From NCBI GenBank assembly GCA_009930125.1, contig RZYZ01000006.1, positions 1-26,480 on the forward strand: a stretch of DNA of 26,480 nt. Direction: 5' to 3'. This stretch comes from Clostridia bacterium. Its GTDB lineage: Bacteria > Bacillota > Clostridia > Clostridiales > Clostridiaceae. The translations under genes were made by a program, and so were the position numbers. Shown piece after piece: positions 6,463 to 14,131 of this stretch. Below the pieces are notes generated by a model. The model worked only from the letters and a program-made list of their open reading frames with translations. It ran no database searches and was not told where the DNA came from. Within the stretch, counting starts at the first letter, position 1. Every line of letters starts with the position of its first letter.

Positions 6463-7824
6463 CTATACGATCCGCCTGATCCATTTATGAGAGCGGTATC
6501 GCGGATAACAGATGATCAGTTTCACGATTTCCTCGGCAAAGCTGCACATCAGCACATATTCCACCGGAAGTCTGAAGTAGAGGGCCGCTATGGAAACCAT
6601 CGGTACCCCAACAAACCATAGACTGGCCGTCTCCGCAAACAAGGAGTACCTTGTATCCCCGCCTCCTCTGAACAGGCCTACAACGAACAGGACATTCAGA
6701 AAGCGTATGGGCACCATAATCGTAATCAGGCTGAGCAGATTGCTTGTGGTGGCTCTGGTGGACTCCTCCAGCTTATACAGCGAAAGAATCGGATTTCTTG
6801 CAATAAGAATCAGGACCGATGTGCCCAGACCGATGAAGAATGTGAGTCTGATGATTTTACGGGCATAGATCTTCAGGGTTTCAATATCCCCTTTCCCGAT
6901 GAGATTCCCAGTGATGATTGCAGCCGCGTTGCAGATACCAAACGAGAATACGTAGAACAGCTGCGTAATGGTATTCTGAATCTGAATCGCCGCGAAAGCT
7001 GAAACCCCGAGTTTCGCATAGGAGTAATTATACACCAGGATGCCAAGCGACCAGAAGGTCTCGTTCAGAAGAACAGGTGCTGCCACCATGAGATATTTTG
7101 ATATGTTCGGTTTTCTGAAGGACAGCAGTTCTTTCAGGCTGGCATTCAGTATATTCTTCTTGACGAATACGATATAGAAGAGAATCCCGAATTCGATGAT
7201 TCTGGCGATGAGTGTCGCCAGTGCCGCTCCCCGAACTTCAAGCCTTGGAAATCCGAAGGCCCCGTTAATCAGGCAGTAATTCAGAAAAGTATTGGTGCTA
7301 AGCCCTATGACGCTGGAGATCATGGGAACGAAAGCCTGCGATGTGGATCTCAGGGCGAAAATCATGGTAAAGGACAGATTGCTCAGAAGGTAGCTGAATC
7401 CCACAATCCTCAGGTAGTTCACCGACTCGCTGAGCACCTTCGGATCCTGGGAATACAGGGACATGACCCTTTCCGGAATCACCAGCGCGATGAACGTGAA
7501 AAACAGCGCAATCATACCACCGATGACCATGGTCATGCCAAGGTATTTTTTCAAGCTCTTGTAGTCTTCACTGCCATGGGACTGGGAGAAGAAGATGGCT
7601 CCCCCGCTGTTCAGCCCAAAGGACATGAGCGTAAACAGAAAGAACAGCTGGTTGGCCTGTCCCACTGCAGCGATGGATTCTTCACCCAGATTTCCGATCA
7701 TCAGATTGTCCACCATATTCAGAGAGGAGGAGAGAAAATTCTGAACGATGATGGGCAGTGCGATGGTGAAGAGAACCTTATAGAATTTTTGATCATCCAG
7801 GGAAATTTTCTTATTCATTTGCAT
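6463..7824 (-). CDS. MATE family multidrug/Na+-type efflux transporter
   Basis: This 453-aa polytopic inner-membrane protein has the multidrug and toxic compound extrusion architecture: about 12 hydrophobic helices in two homologous halves. The N-terminal half begins FTIALPIIVQNFLSSSLNMVDNLMIGNLGEESIAAVGQANQLFFL, a classic MATE start with the conserved MVDNLMIG and AAVG stretches. The second half begins near AAPVLLNETFWSLGILVYNYSYAKLG. It exports cationic or other small molecules using an ion gradient; the substrate is not predictable. The first ATG (7824) has GAGG 10 nt upstream; a second ATG six bases in is worse placed. It is divergent from rubredoxin and closed by the shared hairpin at 6375-6435. 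Confidence 0.93.
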   Translation of the reverse strand: MQMNKKISLDDQKFYKVLFTIALPIIVQNFLSSSLNMVDNLMIGNLGEESIAAVGQANQLFFLFTLMSFGLNSGGAIFFSQSHGSEDYKSLKKYLGMTMVIGGMIALFFTFIALVIPERVMSLYSQDPKVLSESVNYLRIVGFSYLLSNLSFTMIFALRSTSQAFVPMISSVIGLSTNTFLNYCLINGAFGFPRLEVRGAALATLIARIIEFGILFYIVFVKKNILNASLKELLSFRKPNISKYLMVAAPVLLNETFWSLGILVYNYSYAKLGVSAFAAIQIQNTITQLFYVFSFGICNAAAIITGNLIGKGDIETLKIYARKIIRLTFFIGLGTSVLILIARNPILSLYKLEESTRATTSNLLSLITIMVPIRFLNVLFVVGLFRGGGDTRYSLFAETASLWFVGVPMVSIAALYFRLPVEYVLMCSFAEEIVKLIICYPRYRSHKWIRRIV

Positions 7825-7898
7825 AATTTTAGTACCTCACGAATAATAAGTATACAGGATTAATTGTCATTCGAAAATATGTATTCACACAAAATGTA

Positions 7899-7927
7899 TT
7901 GAAAGCTGATGTTTTCTCCTCTATAAT
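7899..7927 (+). promoter_or_regulatory. Sigma-A promoter for rubredoxin
   Basis: TTGAAA (7899-7904), a 17-nt spacer and TATAAT (7922-7927) are close to consensus, 51 nt before the rubredoxin ATG. A strong constitutive promoter is expected. Confidence 0.88.
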
Positions 7928-7978
7928 CAAGTTAGGTTATGTTTTATATAACACTGATAAAAAATAGGAGGGAATATT

Positions 7979-8140
7979 ATGAAGAGTTACGTTTGCTTAG
8001 TATGCGGATATGTTTATGATCCAGCTGTCGGGGACGAAGACAACGGAATCGCTCCAGGAACGAGCTTCGAAGATCTACCTGAGGATTGGGTATGTCCACT
8101 TTGTGGAGTCGGCAAAGACCAGTTCGAGGTTGAGGAGTAA
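7979..8140 (+). CDS. rd: Rubredoxin
   Basis: This 53-aa one-iron electron carrier has the two iron-binding knuckles CLVCGYVYDP (Cys6, Cys9) and CPLCGVGKDQF (Cys39, Cys42), plus the conserved APGTSFEDLPEDWVCP segment. It is a cytoplasmic redox protein that in clostridia feeds oxygen- and peroxide-reducing enzymes (rubrerythrin, superoxide reductase, flavodiiron proteins). The ATG has a strong GGAGG 6 nt upstream. It is monocistronic between a near-consensus promoter and a strong terminator, which suggests high expression. No partner enzyme is next to it. Confidence 0.97.
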   Translation: MKSYVCLVCGYVYDPAVGDEDNGIAPGTSFEDLPEDWVCPLCGVGKDQFEVEE

Positions 8141-8150
8141 AATCCCTAAT

Positions 8151-8182
8151 AAAGCACCAGGCATTTCGCCTGGTGCTTTTTC
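8151..8182 (+). terminator. Intrinsic terminator after rubredoxin
   Basis: AAAGCACCAGGC (8151-8162), loop ATTTC and GCCTGGTGCTTT (8168-8179) make a perfect 12-bp stem followed by a T-run. Confidence 0.93.
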
Positions 8183-8241
8183 ATATCTCTATATAAATGC
8201 TGATGTGACCTTTCTTCTATCGTACATTCAGCAGAAATTTA

Positions 8242-9015
8242 TTACCCGATACGTCTGATATAGGTTTCTTCTTTGCCTTCTTCCTGTGTGACATAGAAAT
8301 CCTTGCCAAGTTCCTTTAGCAGAAGCTCTGTCAGCTCCGCATTTCTCTCCCTGTCCATGGCTTCCACACCCTCAAGTTTATACTTCATGTTCATGGCTTC
8401 ATACTTGTTTTCACCCATGGTGTGATAAGGAAGAAGCTCCACCTTATCCACATTTCTGAGGCCTCTGATCTTTTTCGCCAGATTCCTGATGTGCTCTTCA
8501 CTGTCCGTGATTCCAGGTACCACCACATGTCTGATCCACATTCTGGTTCCCGCATTCTGGACCGCTTCCAGGAATCTCTTTGACTTATCCTCTTTCTGAC
8601 CTGTCACAAACAGATACTGCTTCGGATCTTCATGCTTGATGTCAAAGAGCACCAGGTCTGTATAGCTTAGAATCTCCTCATACTCTCCGAATCCGTAACC
8701 TGCCGTATCCAGTGCTGTATGGATTCCTGATTCCTTGCACAGCTTCAGATTCTCCAGAAGAAATTCCGGCTGCAGAAGAGGTTCTCCTCCGGAGAACGTG
8801 ACTCCGCCGCCTGATTTCTCAAAATAGGGTCTGTATCTTCTGATCTTCTTCACAAGGTCTTCTGCTTCTACTTGGTCTCCATCACCCATAAGCCAGGTAT
8901 CAGGATTGTGGCAGTATAGACATCTCAGTTTACATCCCTGCAGAAACACTACAGTTCTTATTCCGGGTCCATCTACCAGTCCCATGCTCTCTATTGAATG
9001 TACTCTACCTTTCAA
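8242..9015 (-). CDS. pflA: Pyruvate formate-lyase activating enzyme (radical SAM)
   Basis: PflA uses a 4Fe-4S cluster and SAM to place the glycyl radical on PflB. The radical-SAM triad CKLRCLYC is Cys28, Cys32 and Cys35 from the chosen start; the SAM-binding GGE segment is FSGGEPLLQPEFL. The frame can start at a GTG at 9024, but AAGGAG overlaps that GTG. The TTG at 9015 lies 8 nt after AAGGAG and gives MKGRVHSIESMGLVDGPGIR, the usual family N-terminus, so I take it (257 aa). It follows pflB by 48 nt with no terminator, so the two form an operon. Confidence 0.94.
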   Translation of the reverse strand: MKGRVHSIESMGLVDGPGIRTVVFLQGCKLRCLYCHNPDTWLMGDGDQVEAEDLVKKIRRYRPYFEKSGGGVTFSGGEPLLQPEFLLENLKLCKESGIHTALDTAGYGFGEYEEILSYTDLVLFDIKHEDPKQYLFVTGQKEDKSKRFLEAVQNAGTRMWIRHVVVPGITDSEEHIRNLAKKIRGLRNVDKVELLPYHTMGENKYEAMNMKYKLEGVEAMDRERNAELTELLLKELGKDFYVTQEEGKEETYIRRIG

Positions 9016-9063
9016 AGCCCTCACTCCTTGTTCTGATCTTTTTCTATAGTCCGGTTCCTGTTC

Positions 9064-11292
9064 TTACATTGCCTCGTGGAATGTTCTTGAAATCACTTCC
9101 ATCTGCTGTTCTCTGGACAGTCTGTTGAAGTTCACCGCATATCCTGAAACTCTGATGGTCAGTGTAGGATATTTTTCTGGATGTTCCATGGCATCTTCCA
9201 GCTTGGATCTGTTGAACACATTCACATTCAGGTGATGTGCATCCTGTGAGAAGTATCCGTCCAGAACGGAAGCCAGGTTACTGATTCTTTCTTCGCCGGT
9301 TTTTCCCAGGGCATCCGGCACGATGGAGAATGTATTGGATACTCCATCTTCACAGGTATCACAGTATGGAATCTTCGCTACACTGTTCAAGGAAGCCAGC
9401 GCACCTTCCATATCTCTTCCATGCATAGGATTGGCTCCTGGTGCAAATGGTTCTCCCGCTTTACGTCCGTCGGGTGTGGATCCGGTCTTCTTGCCATATA
9501 CCACATTGGATGTGATGGTCAGCACTGAAAGTGTGTGCTTGGCATCTCTGTAGGTTTGATGCTTCTTCAGTTCCTCTGAGAACTTCTCTACAAGCTTCAC
9601 AGCAAGTTCATCCACACGGTCATCGTCGTTTCCATACTTAGGGAAGTCTCCTTCGATTTCAAAATCGGAAGTGATTCCTCTTTCGTCTCTCTTCGGCATC
9701 ACTTTCGCAAACTTGATTGCGGAAAGGGAGTCTGAAGCTACAGACAGACCTGCCACGCCAAAGGCCATGAGTCTACCGACTTCGGTGTCATGAAGAGCCA
9801 TCTGGCCAGCTTCATATGCATACTTGTCGTGCATGTAATGAATGATGTTCATGGTATTCACATAAAGTTCTGCCACATATTCAAGAACCTTTGTATAGTT
9901 GGTCAGTACTGTTTCATAGCTTAGCACTTCATCAGTGATCGGCTCAATTCCATCGATGACCTTCTTTCCGGTCTTTTCATCCACACCACCGTTGATGGCA
10001 TAGAGCAGAGATTTCGCCAGGTTGCATCGTGCTCCGAAGAACTGCATCTGCTTGCCAAGGGTCATGGCGGATACGCAGCATGCGATGGCATAGTCGTCTC
10101 CGTAGAGCGGTCTCATCAGATCATCATTCTCATACTGGATGGAATCTGTCTGGATGGACATATCCGCACAGAACTTCTTGAAGTTCTCTGGCAGATCCTG
10201 TGACCAGAGCACCGTCATGTTTGGTTCTGGGGCTGTGCCAAGATTAATCAGGGTATGCATGAATCGGAAAGATGATTTGGTGACCAGCGCTTTACCGTCC
10301 AGTCCCACTCCTCCGATGGCCTCTGTTACCCATGTTGGGTCTCCGGCAAACAGATCATCGTATTCAGGTGTTCTCAGATGTCTTACCAGTCTCAGCTTGA
10401 TGACAAACTGGTCAATCAGCTCCTGAGCATGTGCCTCATCAAGAATACCGGCTTTGAGATCTCTTTCTATATAACAGTCAATGAACGTACTGGTTCTTCC
10501 AAGAGACATGGCTGCACCGTTGTTTTCCTTCACCGCTGCAAGGTAACCGAAGTAGACGAACTGCACGGCTTCATGTGCATTCTTTGCTGGCTTTGAAATA
10601 TCGAATCCGTAGCTTGCTGCCATCTTCTTCATTTCACCCAGCGCAATGATCTGCTCGTTAACCTCTTCTCTGTGTCTGATCAGATCATCCAGCATAGGAC
10701 CTGTAAGATTTTCAAGATCCTTCTTCTTCTCTTCGATGAGTCTGTCGATACCATAGAGCGCTATTCTTCTGTAATCACCTATGATTCTTCCTCTTCCGTA
10801 GGCATCTGGTAATCCTGTGATGAGGCCGGTGCTTCTTGCTGCTCTCATTTCCTTGTTGTAGGCGTGGAACACACCTTCATTATGTGTCTTTCTGTATTTA
10901 GGGAACTCCTTCAATATGGAATCCGATGCTGTAAAATCGTATGCTTCCAGAGACTGCTGAACCATTCTGAATCCGCCATAAGGATTGATGATTCTTTTCA
11001 GTGGAGCATCTGTCTGAAGTCCAACGATGGATTCATGATCCTTATCGATGTATCCTGGTTTGAAGTTGTTGATTCCTGCAATGTTCTCTTCATCTACCCC
11101 AAGAACACCCTTCTTGATTTCTTCTACAATCAGATCACTGGATTTCTTCCAGACCTTCATGGTATTCTCTGTGGGTCCTGCCAGGAAGGAATCATCACCT
11201 TCATATAAAGTATAGTTTTTCTGAATAAAGTCTCTTACATCTATCTCGCTCTGCCAGTTTCCCTGAACAAATCCCTGCCATTCTGTATGCAT
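9064..11292 (-). CDS. pflB: Formate C-acetyltransferase (pyruvate formate-lyase)
   Basis: This glycyl-radical enzyme converts pyruvate and CoA to acetyl-CoA and formate under anoxia. The length is 742 aa. The catalytic cysteine pair is Cys405-Cys406 in YAIACCVSAM. The radical site is Gly717 in TIRVSGYAVNF, 26 residues from the C-terminus. Pyruvate-contact residues lie in the GGFRM/AYGRGRIIGDYRR regions. GGAGG lies 7 nt before the ATG. It leads the pflB-pflA operon from the near-consensus promoter at 11362-11390, which carries a Rex-like sequence, so repression at high NAD+/NADH is plausible. Together with ldh it sets the fate of pyruvate. Confidence 0.97.
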   Translation of the reverse strand: MHTEWQGFVQGNWQSEIDVRDFIQKNYTLYEGDDSFLAGPTENTMKVWKKSSDLIVEEIKKGVLGVDEENIAGINNFKPGYIDKDHESIVGLQTDAPLKRIINPYGGFRMVQQSLEAYDFTASDSILKEFPKYRKTHNEGVFHAYNKEMRAARSTGLITGLPDAYGRGRIIGDYRRIALYGIDRLIEEKKKDLENLTGPMLDDLIRHREEVNEQIIALGEMKKMAASYGFDISKPAKNAHEAVQFVYFGYLAAVKENNGAAMSLGRTSTFIDCYIERDLKAGILDEAHAQELIDQFVIKLRLVRHLRTPEYDDLFAGDPTWVTEAIGGVGLDGKALVTKSSFRFMHTLINLGTAPEPNMTVLWSQDLPENFKKFCADMSIQTDSIQYENDDLMRPLYGDDYAIACCVSAMTLGKQMQFFGARCNLAKSLLYAINGGVDEKTGKKVIDGIEPITDEVLSYETVLTNYTKVLEYVAELYVNTMNIIHYMHDKYAYEAGQMALHDTEVGRLMAFGVAGLSVASDSLSAIKFAKVMPKRDERGITSDFEIEGDFPKYGNDDDRVDELAVKLVEKFSEELKKHQTYRDAKHTLSVLTITSNVVYGKKTGSTPDGRKAGEPFAPGANPMHGRDMEGALASLNSVAKIPYCDTCEDGVSNTFSIVPDALGKTGEERISNLASVLDGYFSQDAHHLNVNVFNRSKLEDAMEHPEKYPTLTIRVSGYAVNFNRLSREQQMEVISRTFHEAM

Positions 11293-11316
11293 TTGAATTC
11301 CTCCTACTATTTTTAT

Positions 11317-11346
11317 AACAGATTCGCTTAATTTTCTTAATCTGTT
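11317..11346. repeat. Inverted repeat in the pflB leader
   Basis: AACAGATT (11317-11324) and AATCTGTT (11339-11346) are perfect 8-bp arms separated by 14 nt. They lie between the pflB -10 element and its ribosome binding site, so they would form a hairpin in the leader or a protein-binding dyad. Confidence 0.5.
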
Positions 11347-11361
11347 TTAACTTACAAATGC

Positions 11362-11390
11362 ATTATACAATAACTTTCCACTTTTGTTAA
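11362..11390 (-). promoter_or_regulatory. Sigma-A promoter for pflB-pflA
   Basis: On the minus strand TTAACA (11385-11390), a 17-nt spacer and TATAAT (11362-11367) give a near-consensus promoter. The start site would be near 11355, leaving a leader of about 60 nt. Confidence 0.85.
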
Positions 11391-11401
11391 TACCTAATCA
11401 A
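11384..11401. promoter_or_regulatory. Rex-like operator over the pflB -35 element
   Basis: TTGTTAA-TACC-TAATCAA on the plus strand matches the clostridial Rex consensus TTGTTAA-N4-TTAACAA in 12 of 14 defined positions and covers the -35 hexamer. Rex represses fermentation genes when NADH is low. No rex gene is in the window, so the link is inferred. Confidence 0.45.
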
Positions 11402-11791
11402 TAATATTTTTTATTGGTAATTCCTAGGAATCCTCAAATTGGTTTGACTTTTATTCTGTTCTATGAATTTCACCCCAAAAACGCTACTATTTAGTACAGA
11501 TATGATACAAATAATGTTATTTTTATTCATTTGTACTGCTTAATATTACAGATTATGTTCAAAAATATTTTATTATACTACAGTTATTTTCACGATCAGT
11601 TCATAATTCTTCCGAATTCATTTAGTGATCCGGTATTCTATAGTCGGGAATCCATCTTGAACAGTAAGCGGTTTCAATAATTAATATTATAACAATGTCT
11701 GTATTTTATAGTACAGATTTCAAAATTATTGCCCTCAATGTTCTAATTGACGAAACAGATTCCATCTCACTTCAACAGATACGAAGCAATC
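11402..11791. other. AT-rich intergenic stretch without a recognisable gene
   Basis: About 390 nt between the pflB promoter and the terminator of the leftward 11843 gene. It has no credible coding frame or RNA fold that I can recognise. A 10-bp direct repeat TAGTACAGAT occurs at 11492-11501 and 11709-11718. It may hold distal control sites for pflB. Confidence 0.5.
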
Positions 11792-11823
11792 AAAAAGGAA
11801 GCCTCCCAAAACGGAAGACTCCC
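11792..11823 (-). terminator. Terminator after the deacetylase-linked gene
   Basis: Read leftward, GGGAGTCTTCC (11823-11813) pairs with GGGAGGCTTCC (11807-11797) with three G-U pairs around a 5-nt loop, followed by TTTTTG. It only forms on the minus strand, matching the gene direction. Confidence 0.75.
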
Positions 11824-11842
11824 TGTCTACTTTGCTGCTAGG

Positions 11843-12364
11843 TTAGGTTTCTATTGTCAGAACCTGGCTTCTTGACATCCAGCACTCCTTCGCTACCCTC
11901 TTTTTCTTCGGTCTCGTGTCCTTTTCTTTTCTGAGCGCTGTACGAAGGATCACTTCTCCAGTGGAGACCAGCCTTCTCATGACCGGATTATCGATTTCCT
12001 TGATGGTAAAGCCCGCACGCCTCGCCAGCCTGTGCAGAAGCGTCACTGCCAGCACAGCTTTATACTCTTCGGCTTCATCTCTTCTCATATGATCTCCAAT
12101 GAGCTTGAGCTCTTCATTCAGCATGATGAACAGATTGCCATAACTGGTATCGAGTTTCGACAGATTGGTGTTGATGATGTGAATCTCATAATATCGATCC
12201 CCTTTTTGAATCACCGTCCCGTCTTTGATCCTGACCGGTTTGCCTTTATAGGTTTTCGGCACCATGTACAGAAATTCCAGAGTGCTTCCTGGCACTTTTT
12301 TCCACCCGTGCAGTTTCACTATATTTCGATCATATGCCGCAATGATTCTACTGAATACTCTCAT
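11843..12364 (-). CDS. Small basic protein linked to a polysaccharide deacetylase (YkoP-like?)
   Basis: 173 aa from the chosen start. It has no signal peptide or membrane segment. The middle reads EFLYMVPKTYKGKPVRIKDGTVIQKGDRYYEIHIINTNLSKL, followed by a helical part and a very basic C-terminal tail (LRTALRKEKDTRPKKKRVAKE). This organisation and the deacetylase neighbour remind me of Bacillus YkoP-type proteins, but the match is uncertain. The frame extends 13 codons upstream, but GAGGAG lies 6-7 nt before the ATG at 12364 and this start clears the upstream stop by 10 nt, so I use it. It is cotranscribed with the deacetylase. Confidence 0.7.
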   Translation of the reverse strand: MRVFSRIIAAYDRNIVKLHGWKKVPGSTLEFLYMVPKTYKGKPVRIKDGTVIQKGDRYYEIHIINTNLSKLDTSYGNLFIMLNEELKLIGDHMRRDEAEEYKAVLAVTLLHRLARRAGFTIKEIDNPVMRRLVSTGEVILRTALRKEKDTRPKKKRVAKECWMSRSQVLTIET

Positions 12365-12374
12365 ACTACTCTCC

Positions 12375-13070
12375 TCACGCTGAAACGATGGTATTATCCA
12401 CATTCACTGGTTTCACAAAATGATATCCTTTTTCCCTCATTAACGGAAGTGCATTCTCCAGTGCATGGATGGTTCTCTGCGGTGCATTTTTCGCACCTCT
12501 TCCATCATGCAGAAGAATAATGTCTCCCGGCTTCACTTTTTGTGTCAGTATTCTTTCAATATGTTTCTCGTCCACATATCTGCTCCAGTCCGAAGCGTGG
12601 ATGGACCACAGGACCGGTTCGAAATCATACTGATGGATGAATTTCGACGATGCGATGTTCACAAGCCCCCATGGAGGTCTATAAAGATGAACGGTTACGC
12701 CCATACTCCGTAAAACACTGATGGAGCTGAAGAAATCATCTTTCATGGCCTTGTAAGTTCTAAACGGCGCTCCGATATGCTTATTGGCATGAAGCCCGAT
12801 GGTATGTCCCTCATCCACCATTCTATTGATAAGCTGCGGATTCTCCTTCGCTTTCTCCCCAAGAACAAAGAAAGTCGCTTTCACATTGTTCTTTTTCAGA
12901 AGATCCAGCACCTGGGGTGTATACCTGGGATCCGGACCATCATCAAAAGTGAGCGCAATCTCCTTATCTCCGGATTTCACATTTCTTCTTACGTTTTTCG
13001 CAAAAAACCTGAAATAGATATTCGGTATGATGGAATATATCAAAAACAGATAGAACAAAATCGTATCCAA
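12375..13070 (-). CDS. NodB-type polysaccharide deacetylase, membrane-anchored
   Basis: A carbohydrate esterase family 4 enzyme that removes N-acetyl (or O-acetyl) groups from cell-wall glycans such as peptidoglycan or chitin oligomers. 231 aa. An N-terminal hydrophobic helix (residues 4-23) acts as an uncleaved anchor, so the catalytic domain is outside. Motif 1 is TFDDGPD (41-47, Asp43/Asp44), motif 2 is GLHANKH (His94, His98, the metal ligands), motif 3 is RPPWG (131-135) and the late motif is LLHDG. The start is a TTG preceded by AAGGTG. It is the first gene of a two-gene unit with the 11843-12364 gene. Confidence 0.9.
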   Translation of the reverse strand: MDTILFYLFLIYSIIPNIYFRFFAKNVRRNVKSGDKEIALTFDDGPDPRYTPQVLDLLKKNNVKATFFVLGEKAKENPQLINRMVDEGHTIGLHANKHIGAPFRTYKAMKDDFFSSISVLRSMGVTVHLYRPPWGLVNIASSKFIHQYDFEPVLWSIHASDWSRYVDEKHIERILTQKVKPGDIILLHDGRGAKNAPQRTIHALENALPLMREKGYHFVKPVNVDNTIVSA

Positions 13071-13170
13071 GTCCTCACCTTCTCACTATTACTATTCTTT
13101 ATGTCGGCTTTCAGTTCTATTATAGTCCTAATTACAGTACATATACTGAAATTCTATCAGTTCTACCGCT

Positions 13171-13197
13171 AAAAAAATTAAGCAGCCAAAGGCTGCT
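13171..13197 (-). terminator. Terminator of the non-coding RNA
   Basis: Read leftward, AGCAGCC (13197-13191), loop TTT and GGCTGCT (13187-13181) form a tight 7-bp GC-rich stem, followed by TAATTTTTTT. Confidence 0.92.
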
Positions 13198-13434
13198 CAA
13201 CTGCACTTGCGTGCTGAAAGTTACTTGACCTAGTATTTGACCCCACACTCGCCTGCTGGAGCTTTTGCTACCCGGACTTAACCTCTCACTACTAACCCTC
13301 TCATTTCTGGCAGGACTTACCTCTAAGCTGCACCATGATTGTCAGCGCTTTGACTGACTTACGTGGATCCTTTCGCCTGCAACTGGCATGGACTATCAAG
13401 GTTACCCTTGAGCAACTACAAACATAACTTTCAT
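13171..13434 (-). ncRNA. Structured non-coding RNA (candidate raiA-motif RNA)
   Basis: A 264-nt transcription unit with its own near-consensus promoter (13441-13469) and perfect terminator (13171-13197) and no ribosome binding site or sizeable frame. The 5' end GAAAGTTA (13432-13425) pairs with TAACTTTC (13223-13216), closing a large domain. Just inside, CTTGA-TAGT pairs with ACTA-GG-TCAAG, and inner hairpins include GTCAG/CTGAC. A small hairpin GCAC-GCAA-GTGC (13203-13214) follows the domain. It lies directly downstream of comFC, where raiA-motif RNAs sit in clostridia. It lacks the signatures of tmRNA, RNase P RNA and SRP RNA. That it is an RNA gene is well supported; the raiA identity rests on position and size. 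Confidence 0.7.
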
Positions 13435-13440
13435 TTATCA

Positions 13441-13469
13441 ATTATAGCGATGTTGTTTTGATTTATCAA
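13441..13469 (-). promoter_or_regulatory. Sigma-A promoter of the non-coding RNA
   Basis: On the minus strand TTGATA (13464-13469), a 17-nt spacer and TATAAT (13441-13446) match consensus at 11 of 12 positions, placing the RNA start near 13434. Confidence 0.88.
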
Positions 13470-13513
13470 GCGATAGACGAAATTTTTCTGTCATGAAAAA
13501 GCTTCCGCCCCTT

Positions 13514-14131
13514 CTATATTCTTGAGAAAGTGATGTACTTTCCTTCGATGCCGCGTATCTTCATGAGCGCAAGACAGGCTGTCACTGTACTGCCCGTAGT
13601 ATAGACATCGTCCACCAGCACCCCACTCTTTCCTTTCAGACCATCCATGTTCTCTGAAAGAAGGGCTATCTTCTTCGCATTTTCACTGCGTTCATCGCGT
13701 TCAAGAACTTTCTGCTCCTTATCCGACGGTCGAAACAATGCTCTGATCGGAATATCCAGTTGCCGTCCGATCCGCTTCGCCAGGTAGGCGCCATGGTCAA
13801 ATCCGAGCTTCTTCAATGAAGACTTTGATGAAGGTGCAAAGGTGATGAAGTCAAAGCGCTCCTCTTCAGCAGACAGCTTCTCTGTTATGAGCGTAGCCAT
13901 AAGATCCCCAGCGGAAAAAATCATCTTTTTCTTGTAGTTGGAAATCAGAATTTTTACAGATTCCTGATGTCGATACATGGAAATACCCGATTCCGATTCA
14001 GAAAGAAGGCTCTCATCGTAGGGAAGAAAGGAGGCCCTGCAGGTTATGCAGAGCCCCTCATGAAAAGTCAGACAGACCGGACATCTGAGTCTGGGGTAAA
14101 AGAAATCCGCTATTCTACTCAAAGCCCTCAT
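13514..14131 (-). CDS. comFC: ComFC-type phosphoribosyltransferase protein
   Basis: ComF-family proteins have a PRTase fold and help single-stranded DNA uptake during natural transformation. 205 aa from the chosen start. An N-terminal zinc-type cluster CPVC...CITC (Cys17, 20, 28, 31) precedes the PRPP loop VLVDDVYTTGST (171-182). The frame extends 16 codons upstream, but AAGGTG lies 7 nt before the ATG at 14131 and that start gives the usual family N-terminus (FFYPRLRCPVC). It overlaps the upstream ComFA-like gene by 17 nt, so the two are translationally coupled. No clear terminator separates it from the non-coding RNA downstream. Confidence 0.9.
   Translation of the reverse strand: MRALSRIADFFYPRLRCPVCLTFHEGLCITCRASFLPYDESLLSESESGISMYRHQESVKILISNYKKKMIFSAGDLMATLITEKLSAEEERFDFITFAPSSKSSLKKLGFDHGAYLAKRIGRQLDIPIRALFRPSDKEQKVLERDERSENAKKIALLSENMDGLKGKSGVLVDDVYTTGSTVTACLALMKIRGIEGKYITFSRI

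Noticed and set aside
11492..11718. Direct repeat TAGTACAGAT at two places as a regulatory or mobile signature
   Set aside because: Two copies of a 10-mer 217 bp apart in AT-rich DNA, with no gene boundary or other element associated, may be chance.
13143..13153. ATACTGAAATT shared with 2911-2921, as a common operator
   Set aside because: Only the left arm is shared and the second site lacks the matching right arm; too little to claim a regulon.
13171..13434. tmRNA, RNase P RNA or SRP RNA as identity of the non-coding RNA
   Set aside because: No tmRNA acceptor end or tag frame, no GAGGAAAGTCC/ACAGAA RNase P signature and no SRP GGTGCTG/GGAAG core were seen.
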